In this document: positions 1-5,759 of the stretch, piece after piece
Position numbering within the stretch: position 1 is the first letter of the stretch
How the letters are laid out: the number at the start of each line of letters is the position of its first letter
NCBI GenBank assembly: GCA_002402125.1
Contig: NVVG01000017.1
Coordinates: forward strand, 29,231 to 35,428
Direction of reading: 5' to 3'
Source of the DNA: Moraxellaceae bacterium
Lineage (GTDB): Bacteria > Pseudomonadota > Gammaproteobacteria > Pseudomonadales > Ketobacteraceae
DNA length: 6,198 nucleotides
Program-made: the position numbers and the translations under genes
Notes under the pieces: model-generated
Told to the model about the DNA's origin: nothing
The model's input: the letters and a program-made list of their open reading frames with translations, nothing else
The model's database searches: none

Positions 1-1128
1 ATTGAAAGCACGCTAAACAAAACATTTATTCAAAGAACACAGATTGCTATAACACAGTCAACTATCCTGCAAGCAAATCCAACAGTGGCCCAGCGTGGTG
101 CTACGGGGCTCGACACCGTCGCTACCCAAGCAGAAATCACTTTTGGTGAACAAACAATTTTTCAGCAAGAGGAACAAACAAATTTCAGTATCAATGGAGA
201 AGTTACCACCGAAGATGGGAGAAAAATATCCTTCACCTTATCCGCGCAGCTTGATAGAAACATCTCAATTGAAAAGAACTCTGGCGTTTTCTTACAAAAC
301 ATAAACAAAACCGACCCGCTCGCCATCAACTTGGAAGGTGGCATTGTCACCTTAAGGGATACGGCGTTTCTATTTGACGTCGACGCCGACGGTAAAAAAG
401 AAAATCTCTCCTTTGTGTCCAAAGGTAGTGGTTTTATTGTTTATGATAAGAATGAAGACAACAAAATCAATGATGGCAACGAAATGTTTGGCACCCAATC
501 CGGCAATGGTTTCGAGGACTTACGCCAATATGATGATGACAACAATGGTGTCATCGATGAAAATGATCGTATTTATGAAAAACTGTCCCTCTGGACAAAA
601 GATGGCGCCGGCAACGACCACCTAACCTCATTAAAAGATGCAGGAGTTGGGGCGATAGGTTTGGAATATGAAGATACTCGGTTCGAATTAAAAGATCATT
701 ACAACAATTCCCTCGGTAGCATTCAACGCTCTGGATATTTTTTGATGGAAGACGGTAGAGCGGGTTTTGCTCAGCAAGTTGACCTCTCGGAGCGTAATCT
801 TGAGGCAGAAGAAAAGAATAAGGCAGAGTTCGAGCCCAATATCGCTACACTGGAATTAGCCGCTGTAGGGCTTAATCACGTTGAATTCAAATTGCCCTTT
901 TCTCACGAATTAGGCTCCCCTTACAAAACCGACTCGAAATTAACCCTAGAACAAGCAAAAGTTCTAACAACGCAAAATAACGAAACTCTATTGGCAAAAT
1001 ATGATGAAGTATCCTCTGTTGAGCAAACTGAAGAAACAAAGAGTTTATTAGAAAAATTAGTCGATAAATTAGAAGAATATGGCAATCAACAAAGGGAAAA
1101 ACAACAAACCAAGGATGATAAAACATAA
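1..1128 (+). CDS. Calcium-loop (EF-hand-like) conserved protein of unknown function, 5'-partial
   Basis: The frame is open from base 1 to the TAA ending at 1128 (375 codons plus stop). A GTG at 85 could be taken as a start, but no Shine-Dalgarno precedes it and the frame stays open upstream, so the true start is probably off the window. Numbering from that GTG, residues 98-103 read DVDADG, 121-133 hold a D-x-N-x-D-x-x-I-x-D loop, and 149-161 hold a D-D-D-N-N-G loop ending in D-E-N-D; all three resemble EF-hand or dockerin calcium loops. Between them are the family-like strings GSGF, MFGTQSGNGFEDL and LWTKDGAGND. I recall this pattern from conserved proteins of Pseudomonas and related bacteria that carry no assigned function. 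The last 35 residues are charged and probably helical or coiled-coil (roughly 313-347, rich in E, K and Q). There is no signal peptide or membrane segment in the visible part. Calcium binding is inferred from the loops only; the cellular role is unknown. Confidence 0.8.
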   Translation: MESTLNKTFIQRTQIAITQSTILQANPTVAQRGATGLDTVATQAEITFGEQTIFQQEEQTNFSINGEVTTEDGRKISFTLSAQLDRNISIEKNSGVFLQNINKTDPLAINLEGGIVTLRDTAFLFDVDADGKKENLSFVSKGSGFIVYDKNEDNKINDGNEMFGTQSGNGFEDLRQYDDDNNGVIDENDRIYEKLSLWTKDGAGNDHLTSLKDAGVGAIGLEYEDTRFELKDHYNNSLGSIQRSGYFLMEDGRAGFAQQVDLSERNLEAEEKNKAEFEPNIATLELAAVGLNHVEFKLPFSHELGSPYKTDSKLTLEQAKVLTTQNNETLLAKYDEVSSVEQTEETKSLLEKLVDKLEEYGNQQREKQQTKDDKT

Positions 1129-1149
1129 CCCGCTAGCAATTGATTGTTT

Positions 1150-1218
1150 TGGCTGTAGAAGCTAATGTAACCTGTATTGTAGCTGCACAAACCAAGTACT
1201 ATTTAACTTCTACAGCCA
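1150..1218 (+). promoter_or_regulatory. Perfect 12-bp inverted repeat in the leader of the transporter-acyltransferase gene
   Basis: The arm TGGCTGTAGAAG at 1150-1161 is exactly complementary to CTTCTACAGCCA at 1207-1218, with 45 nt between. The 3' arm ends two bases before the AGGG (1221-1224) that serves as ribosome binding site for the gene starting at 1231. A hairpin in the mRNA could hide or present that site; alternatively the arms could be two half-sites for a DNA-binding regulator. The loop contains only a weak 4-bp stem (TTGT 1177-1180 with ACAA 1187-1190). No T-run follows, so it is not an intrinsic terminator for the upstream gene. The repeat is seen directly; its function is inference. 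Confidence 0.5.
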
Positions 1219-1230
1219 TTAGGGATTTTC

Positions 1231-3120
1231 ATGTCAAACGATCAGCAGGAACGATCTCAATTCTCTTTGCTCAAAGAGCGCCGGTTTGCCCCGTTATTTT
1301 GGACTCAATTCTTTGGGGCATTTAATGACAACGTGTTTAAAAGCTCACTACTGATATTAATCGCCTTTAGTGCCAGCTACCGCGTTGCCATGGAGATTAA
1401 CACTCTCAACAATATCGCGGCGATGCTGTTCATCCTACCCTTTTTCCTTTTTTCTGCACTAGCAGGGGAAATTGCTGAAAAATATGAAAAGTCCATGCTT
1501 ATTCGACGTATCAAACTATTTGAAATTGCTATCATGGTATTGGCTAGTGTCGCATTCTATTTCAGCAACGTTGCAGGGTTACTGCTGCTACTCTTTTTTG
1601 CTGGCGTACAATCCACATTTTTTGGCCCAATCAAATACAGCATCATTCCTCAACACTTAAAACCAAGTGAGTTGGTGGGTGGTAATGCATGGATTGAATC
1701 AGGCACTTTCCTAGCTATCTTACTAGGCACCATTCTTGGTGGGCTACTCACAAAGATGGATAACGGCCCTACATGGATCTCTGTTGCCATCGTCATCGTA
1801 TCTATTCTAGGCTGGCTTGCCAGCCGAAAAATACCGACCGCAGACGCGCCAAGCCCAGACATCACAATAAAATTTAACCCTTTTACCGAAACCTGGAAAA
1901 CACTAAAAATTGTCCATGAGATACGTTCGGTCTATCTTGCTTGCTTGTCTATCTCCTGGTTTTGGTTTTTAGGTGCCTCCTATTTAACCCAGTTACCTAA
2001 TTACACCAAAACAGCATTAAACGGTGATCAAACCGTGGTAACGCTACTGCTGGCTCTTTTTTCTATCGGTATTGCGACTGGCTCCCTTTTGTGTGAGCGT
2101 TTATCGGGGCATAAAGTTGAAATTGGCCTGGTGCCACTTGGTTCCATTGGGCTTACGGTATTTGGCGCTGACCTTTATTTTGCCCATACCCTGAGCACAA
2201 CTACTGTCGATTTTATGACATTCATTGCAATCCCTTCCAATTTCCGTGTTCTATTTGATTTTATTATGATTGGTGTTTCTGGTGGGCTCTACATTGTGCC
2301 GCTGTATGCAATGATACAAGAACGCTGCAATCCCACTAAACGTTCTCGAACCATCGCCGCCTTAAACATATTAAATGCACTGTTCATGGTTGTCTCTGCT
2401 GTTTCTGCGATGATATTCTTGTCCATCTTGGAACTAACAATTCCGCAGTTCTTTTTGATAATCGCCATTATGAACGCTGCGGTTGCCTGGTACATCTACC
2501 GTACTGTCCCTGAATTTCTCATGCGATTTATCATTTGGGTAATCACTCACACCATGTACCGTGTAAAACACACTAATTTGCATAACATTCCCGATGAGGG
2601 CCCTGCTATTCTTGTATGTAATCACGTCAGCTATATGGACGCACTCATTATTGGCGGGGCATGTCGTCGTCCCGTTCGATTTGTAATGCTTAAGCCGATC
2701 TATCATTTGCCGGTATTACATTTTGTTTTCAGCACGGCAAAAGCCATACCTATCCACTCAAAATCTATAGATCCTGACACCTACCACACTGCATTTGATA
2801 AGATATCGGAAGAGCTCAACAACGGTGAGGTGGTATGTATTTTCCCCGAGGGGAAACTTACTACCGACGGCGCTGTTGGCACCTTCAAAAATGGCGTCGA
2901 AAAGATCCTCCAACGTAATCCCGTACCGGTTGTACCCATGGCGTTAAAAGGACTGTGGGGCAGCTTCTTTAGCCATAAAGATGGCGGGGCTCTAACAACC
3001 AAACCCCACCGTTTTTGGTCTAAGGTTGAATTGGAGGCCGGTGAGCTCATTGCTGCTAGCGCAGCCAACGCTGAGTCATTAGAAGTAAAGGTAAAAGCAA
3101 TACGTGGCGATTCACGCTAG
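1231..3120 (+). CDS. MFS lysophospholipid transporter fused to PlsC-type acyltransferase (LplT-PlsC-like)
   Basis: This 629-residue protein joins two functions that E. coli splits between LplT and Aas: moving lysophospholipids across the inner membrane and re-acylating them. Residues 20-425 form an MFS-like domain with about 11-12 hydrophobic segments. It starts with PLFWTQFFGAFNDNVFK, typical of the LplT branch. Residues 430-629 are a PlsC/LPLAT domain: N464-H465-x4-D470 is the catalytic HX4D motif, F538-P539-E540-G541 is the glycerol-phosphate binding motif III, and V568-P-M-A-L-K-G574 is motif IV. Motif II reads AIPIHS (505-510), without the arginine common in PlsC. The AMP-ligase domain of Aas and of triple fusions is absent, so the acyl donor is probably acyl-CoA or acyl-ACP made elsewhere. 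The overall architecture and C-terminal GLWGSFFS match the Pseudomonas-type fused protein as I remember it. The start at 1231 is supported by AGGG six bases upstream. The exact substrate is inferred from family. Confidence 0.88.
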   Translation: MSNDQQERSQFSLLKERRFAPLFWTQFFGAFNDNVFKSSLLILIAFSASYRVAMEINTLNNIAAMLFILPFFLFSALAGEIAEKYEKSMLIRRIKLFEIAIMVLASVAFYFSNVAGLLLLLFFAGVQSTFFGPIKYSIIPQHLKPSELVGGNAWIESGTFLAILLGTILGGLLTKMDNGPTWISVAIVIVSILGWLASRKIPTADAPSPDITIKFNPFTETWKTLKIVHEIRSVYLACLSISWFWFLGASYLTQLPNYTKTALNGDQTVVTLLLALFSIGIATGSLLCERLSGHKVEIGLVPLGSIGLTVFGADLYFAHTLSTTTVDFMTFIAIPSNFRVLFDFIMIGVSGGLYIVPLYAMIQERCNPTKRSRTIAALNILNALFMVVSAVSAMIFLSILELTIPQFFLIIAIMNAAVAWYIYRTVPEFLMRFIIWVITHTMYRVKHTNLHNIPDEGPAILVCNHVSYMDALIIGGACRRPVRFVMLKPIYHLPVLHFVFSTAKAIPIHSKSIDPDTYHTAFDKISEELNNGEVVCIFPEGKLTTDGAVGTFKNGVEKILQRNPVPVVPMALKGLWGSFFSHKDGGALTTKPHRFWSKVELEAGELIAASAANAESLEVKVKAIRGDSR

Positions 3121-3155
3121 TGCAGTTTGCTATAAATCCAACCATTACCAAACTA

Positions 3156-3171
3156 TTTTGATATATCAAAA
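3156..3171. promoter_or_regulatory. Perfect 16-bp palindrome upstream of pilU (possible operator)
   Basis: TTTTGATATATCAAAA is perfectly self-complementary, in the 153-bp gap between the transporter-acyltransferase gene and pilU. It has no following T-run, and its stem is A/T-rich, so it is a poor terminator but a plausible dimeric regulator site. Downstream, TATACT (3197-3202) is a fair -10 match but has no good -35 at 16-18 bp, and TTGATT (3187-3192) has no good -10 partner at 17 bp. I therefore do not call a pilU promoter. The rest of the gap shows nothing else. Confidence 0.35.
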
Positions 3172-3273
3172 ACAGTTCCCCAACCCTTGATTTGTCTATA
3201 CTCAAATTATATCGGCTAAATTTGTCCTACGATTTGCCCCCTTTGTGACACACGAGAAATTTGAGAGCGTAGT

Positions 3274-4533
3274 ATGGAATTCATGGATTACCTCAAAGAC
3301 TTTGCCCTACGCGATGGCTCAGACTTGTATCTCAGCACCGGCGCCCCCATCAGTGCGAAGTTCTTTGGCACACTTGAAGCGATGGATCCTGAACCACTTC
3401 CTGTAGGGAGGGTCGAAGAAATTGCCAACTCTCTAATGAACGATGAGCAAAAAAAAGATTTCGCAACCCGCCTCGAGATGAATCTAGCAATATCCGAACC
3501 CGGTGTGGGCCGTTTCAGGGTAAACATATTTAAACAGCGCAACCAAGTATCTATGGTTATCCGCGCCATCAAAACAGAAATTCCTTACTACAAAGACCTT
3601 CAGCTGCCAGAAATTCTGACTAAACTCATCATGCAAAAGCGAGGTTTGGTATTATTTGTTGGTGGTACTGGATCTGGAAAATCCACCTCCCTAGCCTCTC
3701 TTATTGACTTTCGCAATACCAATAGCGCAGGACATATCGTCACCATAGAGGACCCTATAGAGTTTGTGCATAGACACAAAAAATCCATCGTCAATCAGCG
3801 TGAAGTGGGTGTCGATACTCTGTCCTATGACGACGCCTTAGAAAATGCCTTGCGCCAAGCACCGGATGTAATCCTTATTGGTGAGATCCGTACTCGAGAG
3901 CAAATGGAACAAGCCATTGCCTTTGCAGAGACAGGACACCTGTGTATTTCCACACTACACGCAAACAACGCCAACCAAGCATTAGATCGGATCATAAACT
4001 TTTTCCCCGAAGAAAGGCACAAACAATTGCAGCTAGATCTATCACTCAACATGAGAGGTATAATCTCTCAGCGACTGATTCCGACAATAGATAACAAACG
4101 TGCCGCGGCTATAGAAATATTACTAGGCACGCCTCGTGTCTGCGACTTAATCAAGCAGGGCAAAGTCGAAGAAATCAAGGAAGTCATGGAAAAATCGGAG
4201 ACTCAGGGAATGCAAACATTTGATGGGGCGCTGTTAAAACTCTATCAAAACAAAAAAATAACCCTCGACGAAGCACTGCGTAATGCAGATTCCAAAAACA
4301 ATTTAAGGCTCAAAGTAACCCTTGCTGAAGGCGGTCAAGCACCCCCAGCACCCGCAGCACCACCCGCCAAAGACAACAAAGCAACAACGCCAACACCAAA
4401 AAAAGCACCTCTCGTTCCCGCGCCCTCCTCAGCGGCACCCGCTGGCGCATTAGATAGCCTGTCGCTAGAACCCATTGCCGCAGAAAAAGAAGAAGAAAAT
4501 ACGGCCGTATTTTTTGGTCAGAAGAAAACATAG
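3274..4533 (+). CDS. pilU: PilU-type type IV pilus retraction ATPase
   Basis: This is a 419-residue hexameric secretion-type ATPase of the PilT/PilU family, acting at the cytoplasmic base of the type IV pilus to power retraction. Known PilU proteins usually depend on PilT. The N-terminal PAS-like domain (about 1-105) begins MEF and contains GSDLYLSTGAP. The RecA-like domain follows, with Walker A GGTGSGKST (130-138, K136), Asp box TIEDPIEF (157-164), Walker B VILIGEIR (199-206, E204) and His box GHLCISTLHA (221-230). The stretch QGMQTFD (311-317) and ALRNADSKNNLRLK (334-347) point to PilU rather than PilT. All key residues are intact. The start at 3274 is preferred over the ATG at 3283 because GAGAG (3263-3267) sits six bases upstream and PilU proteins commonly start MEF. 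The core ends near residue 350; a tail of about 68 residues follows, rich in Pro, Ala and Lys, then an acidic stretch and a hydrophobic end (AVFFG). Pseudomonas PilU is about 380 residues. No pilT is adjacent, so it may be a stand-alone PilU or a paralogue. Confidence 0.9.
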   Translation: MEFMDYLKDFALRDGSDLYLSTGAPISAKFFGTLEAMDPEPLPVGRVEEIANSLMNDEQKKDFATRLEMNLAISEPGVGRFRVNIFKQRNQVSMVIRAIKTEIPYYKDLQLPEILTKLIMQKRGLVLFVGGTGSGKSTSLASLIDFRNTNSAGHIVTIEDPIEFVHRHKKSIVNQREVGVDTLSYDDALENALRQAPDVILIGEIRTREQMEQAIAFAETGHLCISTLHANNANQALDRIINFFPEERHKQLQLDLSLNMRGIISQRLIPTIDNKRAAAIEILLGTPRVCDLIKQGKVEEIKEVMEKSETQGMQTFDGALLKLYQNKKITLDEALRNADSKNNLRLKVTLAEGGQAPPAPAAPPAKDNKATTPTPKKAPLVPAPSSAAPAGALDSLSLEPIAAEKEEENTAVFFGQKKT

Positions 4534-4567
4534 CGTCTAATTAACCCCAAACAAACCGGTCTCCAAA

Positions 4568-4623
4568 AGTGCTATTCCAACAATTTATTTGATATGCCCT
4601 CTAAGAGGGTGAATAATAGCGCT
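4568..4623 (+). other. Nested inverted repeats between pilU and yaiI
   Basis: An outer stem pairs AGTGCTATT (4568-4576) with AATAGCGCT (4615-4623) with one G-T wobble. Inside it lies a second dyad, CCCTC-TAA-GAGGG (4597-4609). The inner dyad falls exactly in the spacer of the predicted yaiI promoter, and the outer right arm overlaps its -10 box. No T-run follows, so it is not a standard terminator for pilU. It could be a regulator site or an RNA structure at the end of the pilU transcript; neither is proven. Confidence 0.35.
4589..4617 (+). promoter_or_regulatory. Predicted sigma-70 promoter of yaiI
   Basis: TTGATA (4589-4594) is five of six to the -35 consensus and AATAAT (4612-4617) is five of six to the -10 consensus, with a 17-bp spacer. 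Transcription would begin near 4624, giving a leader of about 50 nt. That leader includes a 12-bp palindrome, ATCTTATAAGAT (4625-4636), right at the expected start. The promoter means yaiI need not depend on read-through from pilU. Confidence 0.55.
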
Positions 4624-4675
4624 TATCTTATAAGATCAGATTATCAACAATCAGATCGTTGTATTGGAGTGATTT

Positions 4676-5128
4676 ATGTCAATTTGGGTTGATGCTGACG
4701 CCTGTCCTAACGTCATCAAAGAAGTCTTATTTCGAGCAGCCATTCGGGTTGAAATCCCACTAATATTGGTGGCCAATCACCTCTTACGCATACCGCCCTC
4801 CCCTTGGATCAAAATGACCCAAGTACCGGCAGGCTTTGATGTCGCCGACAACCATATTGTTCAGCGTGTTGAGAAAAATGATCTGGTGATTACTTCTGAT
4901 ATCCCCTTGGCGGCGGAACTTATCGAAAAACAGGCGCAAGTCATCACCTCTCGCGGTGAAACCTACACACCGCAAAATATTCGGGAGAGATTAAATATGC
5001 GGGATTTTATGGATACGATGCGTTCCTCTGGGGAAGTAACCGGTGGGCCACCAACCTTGCTATCAAGAGACAAACAGGCCTTTGCCAATGCCCTGGATCG
5101 ATATTTAGCGGCCTATGTGAATAGTTAA
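4676..5128 (+). CDS. yaiI: YaiI/YqxD family protein (UPF0178, DUF188), PIN-like fold
   Basis: This 150-residue cytosolic protein has the length and motifs of E. coli YaiI (about 150 residues). It starts with the family signature [17 protein letters not shown] (D6, D8, C10). It continues with [10 protein letters not shown] (53-62), [11 protein letters not shown] (71-81), RGETYTP (93-99), MRDFMDTMR (108-116) and GGPP (123-126). The conserved Asp residues (D6, D8, D55, D58, D75) are arranged as in PIN-like metal-dependent nuclease folds, but no reaction is firmly established for the family, so the biochemical function should be left open. GGAG at 4666-4669, six bases before ATG, supports the start. 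It has its own likely promoter at 4589-4617 and is convergent with the lipoprotein gene, only 20 bp away. Nothing is missing or broken. Confidence 0.92.
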   Translation: MSIWVDADACPNVIKEVLFRAAIRVEIPLILVANHLLRIPPSPWIKMTQVPAGFDVADNHIVQRVEKNDLVITSDIPLAAELIEKQAQVITSRGETYTPQNIRERLNMRDFMDTMRSSGEVTGGPPTLLSRDKQAFANALDRYLAAYVNS

Positions 5129-5135
5129 CGTGCTG

Positions 5136-5160
5136 TTCAGGATCGTGATTATTCAGGATC
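5136..5160. repeat. Short direct repeat TTCAGGATC at the convergent gene ends
   Basis: TTCAGGATC occurs at 5136-5144 and again at 5152-5160. The second copy encodes the last codons (Asp-Pro-Glu) of the lipoprotein on the minus strand, and the first lies just beyond its stop. This looks like a small local duplication. No convincing hairpin terminator is seen between the convergent genes. Confidence 0.4.
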
Positions 5161-5433
5161 TAAGCTAAGCCACCATGTCACCGGCAGAAACACCGTATCC
5201 AGAATCGCAGATAATGGAAGGTCGATAATATTAATAATTTTCAATACGGGTACCACTTCTTCATCCTTGAGTTCTTTCATATTCAATTTGACGCCACTGT
5301 ACATTGGGCCTGAAGACTCATCGCGGCTTTGTTCATCAACCAAAGACACCAGAGTACCGCACCCCGTCAAATTAAGACCCGCAACCAGAAAGAATATTGA
5401 AAGCGATCGTTTGAAGTATCCTGTTTGTAGCAT
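5149..5433 (-). CDS. YceK/YidQ-like small outer-membrane lipoprotein
   Basis: This 94-residue protein has a lipoprotein signal: basic start (MLQTGYFKRS), hydrophobic core SIFFLVAGLN and lipobox L-T-G-C with the lipidated cysteine at residue 25. Residue +2 is Gly, not Asp, so the Lol system should carry it to the outer membrane. The body has YSGVKLNM and IDLPLSAILDTVFLPV, which match the YceK-family pattern (Y-x-G-V-K, then IDLP-S-x3-DT-x-LP). The family has no proven biochemical role. An upstream in-frame ATG at 5463 would add ten residues, but it lacks a Shine-Dalgarno and would leave almost no leader after the predicted -10 box. The ATG at 5433 has GGAA (5443-5440) six bases upstream and gives a standard signal peptide, so I choose it. 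The gene is convergent with yaiI. Confidence 0.8.
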   Translation of the reverse strand: MLQTGYFKRSLSIFFLVAGLNLTGCGTLVSLVDEQSRDESSGPMYSGVKLNMKELKDEEVVPVLKIINIIDLPLSAILDTVFLPVTWWLSLDPE

Positions 5434-5475
5434 GGTCGATTCCAGCAATATAAAATTGTACATGTTTAGCTAGTG

Positions 5476-5503
5476 ATTATAAATTAACGCGGAGCCATAC
5501 GAA
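5476..5503 (-). promoter_or_regulatory. Predicted promoter of the YceK-like lipoprotein gene
   Basis: On the minus strand there is a perfect -10 box TATAAT (5481-5476). The best -35 candidate is TTCGTA (5503-5498), a weak match with a 16-bp spacer. Transcription would start near 5469, giving a leader of about 36 nt to the ATG at 5433. The -35 region lies inside the last codons of the dehydrogenase remnant, so this promoter was probably retained when that gene was truncated. Confidence 0.4.
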
Positions 5504-5759
5504 TAGCACCATCCAAACGTATCACTTCCCCATTTAAGAATCCATTTTCCACCATGCTACACACCATATTAGCGTACTCGGATGGATGTCCTAAACGCTT
5601 GGGAAACTGGGTTGCATCTATTAATGGTGTCCTTATTTTTTCAGGCATAAGGCTCATTAAGGGCGTATCGAAAATCCCAGGGGCAATGGTATTAACCCGA
5701 ATCCCCACACTTGCCAGATCCCTTGCAATCGGCAAGGTCATAGCAACAATGCCACAGCT
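5484..5759 (-). pseudogene. C-terminal remnant of a short-chain dehydrogenase (HSD10-like 3-hydroxyacyl-CoA dehydrogenase)
   Basis: The frame reads [16 protein letters not shown], then [17 protein letters not shown], then RLGHPSEYA, and ends [16 protein letters not shown] before the stop at 5484-5486. These match the C-terminal third of the SDR family near type II 3-hydroxyacyl-CoA dehydrogenase, including the usual terminal [12 protein letters not shown]. Intact members have about 255 residues; only about 91 codons remain. The N-terminal NAD-binding TGxxxGxG, the Asn of the active site and the YxxxK catalytic pair are missing: homology starts just after where YxxxK should be, and a TAG lies in frame at 5762-5760. 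The internal ATG at 5741 cannot give an active enzyme. The remnant itself has no internal stop or obvious frameshift, which suggests the loss is recent or that the break is an assembly artefact. Its former role was probably NAD-dependent oxidation of hydroxyacyl-CoA in fatty-acid or isoleucine breakdown. Confidence 0.85.

Noticed and set aside
374..625. Met-rich 83-codon plus-strand frame inside the calcium-loop gene
   Set aside because: It lies in another frame of a well-supported gene; its Met/Thr richness comes from the GATGAT-type codons of the acidic loops. No ribosome binding site.
1140..1325. 61-codon plus-strand frame spanning the leader of the transporter-acyltransferase gene
   Set aside because: It overlaps the inverted repeat and the start of a strong gene in another frame, has no Shine-Dalgarno and shows no recognisable protein features.
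4310..4531. Minus-strand frame opposite the PilU tail
   Set aside because: Leu/Arg-rich shadow of the Pro/Ala/Lys-rich coding tail; no start signals.
4597..4609. CCCTC-TAA-GAGGG hairpin as a rho-independent terminator of pilU
   Set aside because: The stem is only five base pairs and is not followed by a T-run; it fits better as a dyad in the yaiI promoter spacer.
5433..5463. Longer 104-residue version of the YceK-like lipoprotein starting at 5463
   Set aside because: No ribosome binding site, start nearly at the predicted transcription start, and the extra residues would spoil the n-region of the signal peptide.
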